The notes beneath the pieces were generated by a model. The model saw only the letters and a program-made list of their open reading frames with translations, was not told the DNA's origin and made no database searches. Positions 1-6,454 of a stretch of DNA of 14,281 nt are shown piece after piece; the stretch's first letter is position 1; the number at the start of each line of letters is the position of its first letter. The stretch is from Porticoccaceae bacterium. Lineage in GTDB: Bacteria; Pseudomonadota; Gammaproteobacteria; Pseudomonadales; Porticoccaceae. The stretch spans positions 1-14,281 of the forward strand of contig JALOAH010000089.1 of the NCBI GenBank assembly GCA_023228865.1. Reading direction: 5' to 3'. The translations under genes and the position numbers were made by a program.

Positions 1-1
1 G

Positions 2-925
2 CTTGTTCGTCGCTACAGTTTGCGAACGATAAAATCATATCTGTATTGGATCAAGTACTTTATTGTTTTTAATGGCAAACGGCATCCAAACGAGCTGGGG
101 GCAAATCAAGTTGAATGTTTTTTGACCTATTTGGTGGCTGAACGTAGTGTTTCTGCATCAACACAGGCCACGGCATTGAACGCCATAGCATTTCTTTACA
201 ACAAATTTCTGGACAGGCCGCTTGGGGATATCGGTCAGTTCCGAAAGTCCAATCGCCAGCCAAAACTGCCGGTTGTGCTGACACAGGCGGAAGTGCGCCA
301 AATTCTGTCAAATATTGAAGGAAGTCATAGGCTTATGGCTTCAATGTTGTATGGGTCTGGCCTGAGAAGGATAGAACTGTTGAGATTGCGGGTTAAAGAC
401 GTGGATTTTGATCATCTTCAGGTCAGAGTGTGGTTTGGCAAAGGCGGCAAACACCGGATGGTAACCCTTGCTGAGGAGCTGGTGCCAGAGTTATTGGCTC
501 AGAAGGCGCATGTGGCGGCATTGCTTCAACAAGATTGCCTGTGCGGTGATTTTGGCGGTGTTTGGATGCCCGATGCGCTTGCCCGCAAATACCCCGGCGC
601 CAGTAGGGAGCTGGTTTGGCAGTACCTTTTCCCCGCATCTAAATTAAGTTTTCAGCCTGGCACTACTATTCTTCGTCGGCACCATTTTGACGAATCTGCT
701 TTAAATAAAATCATTAGGGTGGCAGCTCAGCAGGCCAATATTGGTAAACAGGTATCGAGCCACACCCTGCGTCATTCCTTCGCTACCCATTTGTTACAGT
801 CAGGTGCGGATATCCGCACGGTTCAGCAGCAGCTGGGTCACGCGGATGTAAAAACCACCGAGATTTACACTCATGTTTTGAAGCAGGGGGCACACGGCGT
901 CAAAAGCCCCTTCAGCAATCTATAA
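2..925 (+). CDS. intI: Integron integrase IntI, tyrosine recombinase (5' end cut by the window)
   Basis: This is a site-specific recombinase that would insert and excise gene cassettes between attI and attC sites. Counting residues from the TTG at position 20, the tyrosine-recombinase residues are present: Arg116 in GSGLRR, a Lys in GKGGKHR (141-146), His248 and Arg251 in HTLRHSFATHLL, His274 in LGHADVKTT, and the nucleophile Tyr283 in EIYTHVL. The IntI-specific insert is present at about 178-205 (DFGGVWMPDALARKYPGASR…WQYLFPA) and separates integron integrases from XerC/XerD. The TTG at 20 is not the true start: the frame is open to position 2 and encodes LVRRYSLRT, matching the family's RxRHYSxRT region, so roughly 10-25 N-terminal residues lie outside the window. 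The C-terminus (GVKSPFSNL) is of normal type. No frameshift or internal stop is visible. The gene looks more AT-rich than its neighbours, consistent with transfer. It converges on phoR. Confidence 0.93.
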   Translation, partial: LVRRYSLRTIKSYLYWIKYFIVFNGKRHPNELGANQVECFLTYLVAERSVSASTQATALNAIAFLYNKFLDRPLGDIGQFRKSNRQPKLPVVLTQAEVRQILSNIEGSHRLMASMLYGSGLRRIELLRLRVKDVDFDHLQVRVWFGKGGKHRMVTLAEELVPELLAQKAHVAALLQQDCLCGDFGGVWMPDALARKYPGASRELVWQYLFPASKLSFQPGTTILRRHHFDESALNKIIRVAAQQANIGKQVSSHTLRHSFATHLLQSGADIRTVQQQLGHADVKTTEIYTHVLKQGAHGVKSPFSNL

Positions 926-937
926 CTGACAGTGCCA

Positions 938-1024
938 TCAGCCTTCGGGCGCCAGTGCCTCAATCGCCTTGATGTCGTAGCCGGGTTTGCCAGGGTCAGC
1001 AGGATCAGGATCAGAGTAAAAATT
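938..1024 (-). other. Possible C-terminal coding remnant, about 28 codons
   Basis: On the minus strand, an open stretch runs from an in-frame TAG (1025-1027) to a TGA at 938-940. It encodes a Pro/Asp-rich segment (YSDPDPADPGKPG) ending PGYDIKAIEALAPEG. There is no start codon inside. The composition resembles the tail of a real protein more than random sequence, so it could be the 3' end of a gene destroyed when the integron region formed next to phoR. I do not recognise the family. It could equally be chance. Confidence 0.22.
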
Positions 1025-1046
1025 CTATGACTGTGTGTCCATCCAA

Positions 1047-1066
1047 GGTTTGCACAAACCCTTTTT
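1047..1066 (+). terminator. Weak candidate intrinsic terminator downstream of intI
   Basis: A short hairpin, GGTTT-GCAC-AAACC, is followed by C and five T residues. The stem is only 5 bp and AT-rich, so it is marginal. It sits about 120 bp past the intI stop codon in the orientation expected to end intI transcription. Confidence 0.3.
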
Positions 1067-1084
1067 CGCTTGCAGGCAAGCTAC
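1067..1084. repeat. Degenerate REP element
   Basis: The sequence CGCTTGCAGGCAAGCTAC keeps the hairpin core GCTTGC/GCAAGC of the REP copies at 4585-4608 and 9884-9906. It has lost one G of the loop, and the conserved CTCCCAC end has become CTACAAA. It is probably a decayed member of the same family. Confidence 0.45.
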
Positions 1085-1154
1085 AAATTTTCCCAGTTTC
1101 CATCCTGAGTAAGCGCCATCCCAGTGCTCCCTGCCGTCACGGGTCGTGCTCTGG

Positions 1155-1174
1155 ATTCCTGCTTTCGCAGGAAT
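1155..1174. repeat. 20-bp inverted repeat ATTCCTGC-TTTC-GCAGGAAT
   Basis: This is a perfect 8-bp inverted repeat with a 4-nt loop. With its flanks (CTGG before, GA after) it resembles the widespread repeat of the form TCATTCC-YGCGAAAGCRGG-AATCCAG, whose core matches the dRS3 pattern ATTCC-N-GGAAT of Neisseria and is dispersed in many proteobacterial genomes. It lies about 50 bp downstream of phoR but has no T-tract on either side, so a terminator role is doubtful. Confidence 0.6.
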
Positions 1175-1224
1175 GAGGTGTTTGGGTGTATTTGCCGTCA
1201 TGTTCGATATTTTGCGGCGATGTT

Positions 1225-2493
1225 CTACAGATTGAACACACAGCTAAAGGTGCTGCCTTTGCTCAATGTGCTGGTGATGTGGAGGGTGCCCTGGTGGCGG
1301 GCGAGGACGTGTTTGACGATGGCGAGCCCCAGACCTGTGCCCCCTGAGGATGAAGTGCGGCTGTCGTCGACGCGGTAAAAGCGCTCGGTGAGGCGCGGCA
1401 GGTGTTTTTGGTCGATGCCGATGCCGGTATCGGCGATGTCAATGATGAGTTGGTTGTCTTTGCGTTTGGCACTGATATGAATGTCGCAGCCCTGGGGGTT
1501 GTGTTTGATCGCATTAAAAATAAGATTGGAAAAGGCGCTGTGCAGTTCTCTGGTGGTTCCCGTCAGGGTTAAACCCGGTTGGCAATCCATGGTTATCCTG
1601 TGCTTTTCACTGATGACTTTGGCATTTTCCACCATGGAGGTGAGCATGGCGCAGATATTGACGTCTTCCTTGTGGGTGTCCGGGGGGCTGGATTCGAGCC
1701 GCGACAGCATCACTAAATCCTCGGCGAGGACACTGAGACGGCGGGTTTGCTGATCCATTTGCGCCAGGGCTTTGTGCCAGTGGTTTGGCAGATTGTCGCT
1801 GTTGCTCTGCAGGGTTTCGATATAGCCAACGAGCACCGTCAGAGGCGTGCGCAGTTCGTGGGAAATATTGGCGACAAACTCTTTGCGCATTTCTTCGAGG
1901 TGGCGCAGGCGGGTAATGTCGCGCACCATTAAAATAATTTCGCCGCGGCCAAAGGTGCCCGCCATAAAATGATAAATGCGGTTGGGGTTGTTGGGGGCGC
2001 GCATTTCGAGGGGGTGGCTAAATTTTTTGCTGTGAATAAAGGTGACGAAGGCGGGGTTGCGAATCAGGTTGCTGATGCTTTCACCGCGATCCTTGTCGCT
2101 GAAGTTCAACAGGCTGGTGGCGCTTGGGTTCCACCAGTCGAGGGTGCGGTCGGCGTTGAGTAGGATCATGCCGTCGTCGAGGGCGGATGTGATTTGGCGA
2201 ATACGCAGCGCCAGGGCGGAATAGTTTTTCTTGGCCTGTTCCACCCGCTGGCGCAGGCGGTAGAGTTCGTCGCAAATATCCCCCCAAATTCCTGACATTT
2301 CCGGCGGCATATCGGTTTTGTCGGAATAGAGCCAGGCGTAGATTTTGCGGATTTTGTTGAGGGTGTAAAAGCCATAGGCGATGGTGCCAAACAGCAGTGT
2401 CTCGACGATGAGGCCGTTGACAAAGCCGACGATAAGCAAGGCGATGCCAAGGAGAATAATGCGCTGAATTTCGCTGCGAAAACCTTCCTGCAA
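1225..2493 (-). CDS. phoR: PhoR, phosphate-regulon sensor histidine kinase
   Basis: This inner-membrane kinase phosphorylates PhoB under phosphate limitation and acts as a phosphatase when phosphate is plentiful, signalled through the Pst system and PhoU. The 422-residue protein has two closely spaced membrane segments (about 11-45), a PAS domain (about 97-200), and the H-box FVANISHELRTPLT with His212 as phospho-acceptor. The ATPase domain shows the N-box (NLIFNAIKHNP, 323-333), G1 (DTGIGI, 355-360) and G2 (GGTGLGLAIVKH, 384-395). The length is usual for PhoR. The start is a TTG: GAGG lies 5 nt upstream, an in-frame stop lies a few codons further up, and the next in-frame Met falls after the membrane segments. 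It follows phoB on the same strand after a 140-bp gap with no obvious terminator, so cotranscription from the phoB Pho box is likely. Confidence 0.95.
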   Translation of the reverse strand: MQEGFRSEIQRIILLGIALLIVGFVNGLIVETLLFGTIAYGFYTLNKIRKIYAWLYSDKTDMPPEMSGIWGDICDELYRLRQRVEQAKKNYSALALRIRQITSALDDGMILLNADRTLDWWNPSATSLLNFSDKDRGESISNLIRNPAFVTFIHSKKFSHPLEMRAPNNPNRIYHFMAGTFGRGEIILMVRDITRLRHLEEMRKEFVANISHELRTPLTVLVGYIETLQSNSDNLPNHWHKALAQMDQQTRRLSVLAEDLVMLSRLESSPPDTHKEDVNICAMLTSMVENAKVISEKHRITMDCQPGLTLTGTTRELHSAFSNLIFNAIKHNPQGCDIHISAKRKDNQLIIDIADTGIGIDQKHLPRLTERFYRVDDSRTSSSGGTGLGLAIVKHVLARHQGTLHITSTLSKGSTFSCVFNL

Positions 2494-2633
2494 GTTAACC
2501 TCGAAACTTCATGTTGATCGAAGCGCTGATTGTGGCTGCGCCGGGGATGGATGTCGAGCCTCGATTTTCAGGGGGCGGGAAAGACAGAGGGGGGTAAAGG
2601 CCACGGGGCGAATGGCGGGTAAAGCGGAAATGG

Positions 2634-3338
2634 CTAAAAGTTGCCGGATAATTTGGTGGAAAAACGGTAACCGGCGCCGCGCACTGTTTGAATCAGCTGT
2701 TCGTGATTGTCTACGGAAAGGGCTTTACGCAGGCGGCGAATATGGACATCGACGGTGCGTTCATCCATATAGACATTGCCACCCCAGACGTGGTCGAGAA
2801 TCTGGTCGCGGGAATAAACCCGATCCTGGTGGCTGAGGAAAAAGCCGAGCAGGCGAAATTCCGTGGGGCCCATGGCAATAGCCTGGCCACCGATGGTGAC
2901 GTGGTGGCTGATGGGATCGAACACCAGGCCGTCGACCCGAATGATGTCTTCAGGCATTTGCGGCGCTTTGCGGCGCAACACGGCTTTGGTTCTGGCGATC
3001 AGTTCGCGGGGAGAAAAAGGTTTGGTGACATAGTCGTCGGCGCCAGCGTCGAGACCCTGCACCATATTGTCCTCGTCGCTTTTGGCAGTGAGCATGATGA
3101 CGGGAGTTTTTTCGGTGAGCTCATCGCGGCGCAGGCGACGCAACAGTTCGACGCCGCTGGTTTGCGGCATCATCCAGTCGAGCAGCACCAGATCCGGCGA
3201 CTCGTCGATAATGGCGGCATGACCGGCAACAGCATTTTCCGCCTGCAGGCAGCGGAAACCCGCAGCTTCCAGGGCTATGGCCACCATGTCTCTAATGGCG
3301 GCTTCATCGTCGATGATAAGAATCGTTTGCTCTGTCAT
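2634..3338 (-). CDS. phoB: PhoB, phosphate-regulon response regulator
   Basis: This OmpR/PhoB-family DNA-binding regulator activates Pho-box promoters when phosphorylated by PhoR. The 234-residue protein has a receiver domain with the acidic pocket Asp10/Asp11, phospho-acceptor Asp54 (VLLDWMMP), Thr84 and Lys106 (VTKPFSP). A winged-helix DNA-binding domain follows from about residue 130 to 230, with recognition helix ERTVDVHIRRLRKAL (193-207) and the wing motif VRGAGYRF. Length and layout are typical. The ATG at 3338 is required to keep the first beta-strand TILIIDDE; there is no clear Shine-Dalgarno sequence. The gene has its own Pho-box promoter (3367-3400), which implies autoregulation. 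It lies between ubiA and phoR, as in Pseudomonas. Confidence 0.97.
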   Translation of the reverse strand: MTEQTILIIDDEAAIRDMVAIALEAAGFRCLQAENAVAGHAAIIDESPDLVLLDWMMPQTSGVELLRRLRRDELTEKTPVIMLTAKSDEDNMVQGLDAGADDYVTKPFSPRELIARTKAVLRRKAPQMPEDIIRVDGLVFDPISHHVTIGGQAIAMGPTEFRLLGFFLSHQDRVYSRDQILDHVWGGNVYMDERTVDVHIRRLRKALSVDNHEQLIQTVRGAGYRFSTKLSGNF

Positions 3339-3366
3339 AAAACATCAGTCTAATTGCAGCAGGGTT

Positions 3367-3400
3367 ATTAGAAACCCGCTTTATGACAGGATTGTGACAG
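3367..3400 (-). promoter_or_regulatory. Pho box and -10 element of phoB
   Basis: Read on the minus strand, 3400-3383 is CTGTCAC-AATC-CTGTCAT, two 7-bp half sites spaced by 4 bp, very close to the PhoB consensus. Exactly 10 nt further downstream is TCTAAT (3372-3367), matching the sigma-70 -10 at 5 of 6 positions. A Pho box replacing the -35 and ending about 10 bp before the -10 is the known arrangement of PhoB-activated promoters. The putative transcript would start near 3360, just upstream of phoB. Confidence 0.88.
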
Positions 3401-3485
3401 ACTTTCAGGGTCTGTGGTTTGAAAACTGCGCCTGCGCCTCTGTTCGCAAGCGGTTCCCTGTCTGGGTTTCACCGCGGGCGCGCGA

Positions 3486-4343
3486 TCAAATCAGATAGTC
3501 GACAACAATGGCGACAAACAGGGTAAAGCCCACCCGGCGGTTGTCCATAAAGGCTTTGAAACAGCCGTCGCGGTCGCGCTGGCGGGCAGCGACAAGCTGA
3601 TGAACAAAGAGCCCTGCGATTACCGCGACGCCGAGAAAATAGCTGATTCCCAAAGAGAAGCTGATGCCGGTGAGTACAAAAGCGATCACCGTCAGCACCT
3701 GAAAGGCGGCGATAATGTGAAGATCGCGAGCGCCAAAGAGAATGGCGCTGGATTTAATGCCGATTTTAAGGTCGTCATCCCGATCCACCATGGCGTAAAA
3801 GGTGTCAAAAACCATGGTCCAGCAAACCACGGCAGTGACCAGCAGCCATAAACCCGCTGGCAATGACTGGGTCTGGGCGGCGAAGGCCATGGGTATGCTC
3901 CAGGCCCAGGCCAGTCCCAGTACCGCCTGGGGGAGATGGGTATAGCGTTTCATGAAAGGGTAAATGGCGATAATCAGCACCCCTATGCAGGCCAGCAAAA
4001 CGGTGAGTCTGTTGGTCAACAGCACCAGACCAAAGCCGATCAGCGACAGCAGGACAAATAGCAGCAGAGCTTCCCAGGGCTTGATTTTGCCGATGGCTAT
4101 GGGGCGATAGCTGGTGCGCTCCACATGGGCGTCCAGGTGCCTGTCGGCGTAATCGTTGATGACGCAGCCAGCGGCGCGCATGACAAAGCCGCCGACGATG
4201 AAAATGACGAGGATATCCCCATCGGGCATGCCTCCGGCAGCCAGCCACAGCGCCCAGAGTGCCGGCCAAAGCAGCAGAATGGTGCCCACCGGCTTATGGA
4301 GGCGAGTCAGGTGAATAAAATGCTCAAGTCTGGATTCAGTCAT
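3486..4343 (-). CDS. ubiA: UbiA, 4-hydroxybenzoate octaprenyltransferase
   Basis: This inner-membrane prenyltransferase joins a polyprenyl diphosphate to 4-hydroxybenzoate, the second committed step of ubiquinone synthesis after UbiC. From the chosen ATG the protein is 285 residues, close to the E. coli enzyme (290). The two Asp-rich Mg-diphosphate motifs are present: NDYADRHLD (63-71) and DTFYAMVDRDDDLKIGIKS (180-198). About eight or nine hydrophobic segments fill the rest. The frame extends upstream to a GTG at 4415. The ATG at 4343 is preferred because it begins TESRLEHFIHLTRLHKPVG, which aligns with the family N-terminus; the 24 extra residues look non-conserved. The Shine-Dalgarno sequence is weak. 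The 321-bp gap back to ubiC holds a REP pair and a palindrome, so ubiA may have its own promoter rather than a tight ubiCA operon. Confidence 0.95.
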   Translation of the reverse strand: MTESRLEHFIHLTRLHKPVGTILLLWPALWALWLAAGGMPDGDILVIFIVGGFVMRAAGCVINDYADRHLDAHVERTSYRPIAIGKIKPWEALLLFVLLSLIGFGLVLLTNRLTVLLACIGVLIIAIYPFMKRYTHLPQAVLGLAWAWSIPMAFAAQTQSLPAGLWLLVTAVVCWTMVFDTFYAMVDRDDDLKIGIKSSAILFGARDLHIIAAFQVLTVIAFVLTGISFSLGISYFLGVAVIAGLFVHQLVAARQRDRDGCFKAFMDNRRVGFTLFVAIVVDYLI

Positions 4344-4450
4344 GGTTTTGTTGGCCAATAGCCGGTTGGCACTGTTCAGGTTTCGACATTGTAAGGATTG
4401 ACCCGGAAATTGCACCAGTACAGGCTGAAATCCGGGGTTTGTCCTGCTAT

Positions 4451-4469
4451 AACAGACTTAGAGTCTGTT
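4451..4469. promoter_or_regulatory. Perfect palindrome upstream of ubiA, possible operator or hairpin
   Basis: AACAGACT-TAG-AGTCTGTT is a perfect 8-bp inverted repeat with a 3-nt centre, about 110 bp upstream of the ubiA ATG. On the minus strand it lies between TTGAAC (4472-4467) and TATAGC (4451-4446). These could be a poor -35/-10 pair with a short 15-bp spacer, which would put the palindrome inside a promoter. There is no T-tract, so a terminator is unlikely. Confidence 0.35.
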
Positions 4470-4544
4470 CAAGATCTCGTAAGCTGAGGCCATTGTTACT
4501 CAAAGCAGGCGCTTTAAAGGGATGCCGCAGCGCCGCGCTTTTTT

Positions 4545-4608
4545 GTGGGAGCCTGCCCTGCAGGCGATATTGAAGAACCAAATCATCGCTTGCAGGGCAA
4601 GCTCCCAC
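4545..4608. repeat. REPIN-type inverted pair of REP elements between ubiC and ubiA
   Basis: Two 24-bp REP copies face each other: 4545-4568 on the plus strand and 4585-4608 on the minus strand, 16 nt apart, with their GTGGGAGC ends outward and GCGAT ends inward. Each contains its own hairpin (GCCTGC-CCT-GCAGGC and GCTTGC-CCT-GCAAGC). The copies differ at only two positions, and these form one base pair of the stem (C-G versus T-A). The head GTGGGAGC and tail GCGAT match the REP families of Pseudomonas, which are mobilised by RAYT (IS200/IS605-like) transposases. No RAYT gene is in the window. Confidence 0.85.
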
Positions 4609-4664
4609 GGGCGTTGGCCGCTGTTGAAGCTCTGGTGAGATTGAGGCCATTTTTGCGCGAAAAT

Positions 4665-5219
4665 TCAGGCAACTGGCGCAACTTCCTGGTTAAAGTCGGG
4701 AAGAAAAATCTCGCTGACCAGCAGTGGCTTGTTGTCGAGGTAAAACAGGGAGCGCCGCCCCCATAGCCAGCTGGCGTCTTTGGCGAGGTGTTCGGGAATT
4801 GCGCGGCCGGGAATGCGGGCAATATCAATGGCGCCGCGGCGCAGGGTTTTATCGGCAAAGAGCAGGGCGCCCAGGGGGCGGTTGTCGAGATTGGCGAGGG
4901 CGCGAAGGCGACCGCTAAGGGTTGCCAATGGCACAATGCTGCGGGCGTACACCCAGGGCGCATTGTTGCCGGACAGCACCGTTTCCCGAATCAGTGCCTG
5001 CTGCCGCAAAGGCAGGCCGAGGGCGCGGGCTTCATTGCGGCTGGGGCGCCCGTAGCCCTGGCGAATGATTCGCACAGAAAAACAACCGCTGCTCGCTGCC
5101 ACCAGGCGTTTGGTCAGGGAGCCCTGGTCGGCAAGCCAGTTCCGCCACTGGGGGGCAAGGCTGTTTTGTAGCCAGCGGTCAGCGGGATACCAGTGAACAG
5201 AATGAAGGGGGCTGCGCAT
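4665..5219 (-). CDS. ubiC: UbiC, chorismate pyruvate-lyase
   Basis: This cytosolic enzyme converts chorismate to 4-hydroxybenzoate and pyruvate, feeding UbiA. Family features in order are the NWLADQGSLTKRL segment, IRQGYGRPSRNEARALGL, the substrate-binding Arg in ALIRETVLSG, a central RSIVPLATLSG block, LWGRRSLFYLDNKPLLVSE with the active-site Glu, and the end EIFLPDF. From the ATG at 5219 the protein is 184 residues (E. coli 165), and the distance to NWL…LTKR matches E. coli. A second in-frame ATG at 5258 would add 13 residues. Neither start has a good Shine-Dalgarno sequence, so the choice rests on alignment. It is on the same strand as the upstream lpxR-like gene; read-through is possible because only a weak hairpin separates them. 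Confidence 0.92.
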   Translation of the reverse strand: MRSPLHSVHWYPADRWLQNSLAPQWRNWLADQGSLTKRLVAASSGCFSVRIIRQGYGRPSRNEARALGLPLRQQALIRETVLSGNNAPWVYARSIVPLATLSGRLRALANLDNRPLGALLFADKTLRRGAIDIARIPGRAIPEHLAKDASWLWGRRSLFYLDNKPLLVSEIFLPDFNQEVAPVA

Positions 5220-5269
5220 TGACAAGGAAAATTCTGTGATTCGACAACGGAGTTGCATTCTATATCAGA

Positions 5270-5289
5270 AAACCCGCTGCATGGGGTTT
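5270..5289 (-). terminator. Weak hairpin between the lpxR-like gene and ubiC
   Basis: On the minus strand AAACCC and GGGTTT form a 6-bp stem around an 8-nt loop, followed by TCT rather than a long T-tract. It sits directly after the lpxR-like stop codon and could attenuate read-through into ubiC. Evidence is weak. Confidence 0.3.
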
Positions 5290-5296
5290 GCTAATG

Positions 5297-6364
5297 TCAC
5301 CAGGTATAGGACAGGGTAAAAGAGCCGTATTCATGGTGTTTGGGTTGCCCCTTGAATTCTTTGGTGCGAAAGACCTGGGCGTAGGACAGTTTCCAGTTCT
5401 GCACCAGAAAGCTGAAGCCAACGGCAACATCGGCGACAAAATACTCCTTGTCGAGGCGGTGGCTGTTTTCCCAGGTGTTGCCATCGATAAAAATATCGCG
5501 GCCGACCATGCGGCCATCCACGGAAATAAAACCGTGCAGGCCGTAAATAAATTTATCGACACTGCGCAGACGAATGTCCCCCTTGCCCGGAGCGCTGTTG
5601 TCGCCGCCGGGGCGCACCGCCGAGGTACCAAAGTCTTCGGGCAGATCCCAGCCGAAGCGGTATTCGCCGCCAATATTGGCGTAAATGGCAACAGCGCCGA
5701 GGGCGGCGCCTGCGTGGCTGATAAAGTCCTGCTCAAGCCCCATGGGCAGGTGGTGTTTAAATAAGCGCAGCTTGTTTTCGTAGACCAGTTGCAGGGTGGG
5801 TTCGTCGTTGAGCTGATTGTCCCAGCCCTGAAATTTGTCGAACCCGCGCAGGTTGTGAATGCTGTCCTGAGCCTGTTCCCCCAGCGCGGAGGGGCCGACA
5901 ATGCCGAGGTTGACTTCAACGGAGTCGAGGCGGTTTTCGGTGCGGCCGTGGTAGGCAAAACCGAGGTAGAGATAACCGGCGTAGGGACGTTCGTCTTCCA
6001 GTAACTCGGTGGCCTCGAGGGTTTCCGGCGTGTATATTAGCTGGCCGAGGCTGATAACAATATTGCGCGCCGGAGTTTCCTTAAAGCCCAGCAGCTTGTC
6101 GAGGCGGTCGTTTACTTTGTTGATCCATTGGGGCACATTGGGGTCGTTATCATAGGATGTCAGGTTGGGTGACACCCACGAAAGGCGAATGCCATTGGTA
6201 TAATTTTGATCGGTTTCGCCAAAGAGATCATTTTCCAGATAGAGGTTGACCGTCCATGCATCATCCAGGGAGAGCTGACTGCCGGATTCTGTGGCGCCTG
6301 CCGCGGGACTCAGCAGGCTGAGACTTAGGGCAATGGGGGAAAAATACTTGAGGACAGCCTGCAT
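5297..6364 (-). CDS. LpxR-like outer-membrane beta-barrel (DUF2219 family, putative lipid A deacylase)
   Basis: The 355-residue protein has a signal peptide (residues 1-24, hydrophobic core then AGA/TES) and ends with an aromatic C-terminal residue (LSYTW), as outer-membrane barrels do. The motif YLENDLFGETDQNYTNGIRLSW (42-63) is the LpxR/DUF2219 hallmark: its Asn-Asp pair and the TD…YTNG segment correspond to the active-site region of Salmonella LpxR. The later block NLGIVGPSALGEQAQDSIH carries the family's conserved Gly-Pro, Glu, Gln and His residues. LpxR is a calcium-dependent enzyme that removes the 3'-acyloxyacyl group of lipid A in the outer leaflet. That activity is inferred here; many DUF2219 proteins are uncharacterised. 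The start is supported by AGGAG 9 nt upstream of the ATG. It is divergent from the flippase/acyltransferase gene. Confidence 0.8.
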   Translation of the reverse strand: MQAVLKYFSPIALSLSLLSPAAGATESGSQLSLDDAWTVNLYLENDLFGETDQNYTNGIRLSWVSPNLTSYDNDPNVPQWINKVNDRLDKLLGFKETPARNIVISLGQLIYTPETLEATELLEDERPYAGYLYLGFAYHGRTENRLDSVEVNLGIVGPSALGEQAQDSIHNLRGFDKFQGWDNQLNDEPTLQLVYENKLRLFKHHLPMGLEQDFISHAGAALGAVAIYANIGGEYRFGWDLPEDFGTSAVRPGGDNSAPGKGDIRLRSVDKFIYGLHGFISVDGRMVGRDIFIDGNTWENSHRLDKEYFVADVAVGFSFLVQNWKLSYAQVFRTKEFKGQPKHHEYGSFTLSYTW

Positions 6365-6454
6365 GATGGCAATCTCCTGTGATGTTGGCTGTGTGGGTCT
6401 GATCGCAGATCCTGTGCTCCTTCACCAAACAAAGCATAGCAAAAGGCATTGCCA

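Noticed and set aside
20..22. TTG as the real start of the integron integrase
   Set aside because: The frame is open to the window edge and encodes conserved family residues before the TTG.
926..1224. attC or attI recombination site downstream of intI
   Set aside because: No GTTRRRY/RYYYAAC core pair in a plausible arrangement was found on either strand, and the expected position of attI is on the other side of intI.
2688..3353. 221-residue plus-strand open frame opposite phoB
   Set aside because: It is the antisense shadow of phoB, which has full domain motifs and a promoter.
6365..6454. Pho box in the lpxR-like/flippase intergenic region (CTGTGAT-GTTG-GCTGTGT)
   Set aside because: It lacks the TGTCA core in both half sites; the similarity is at background level.
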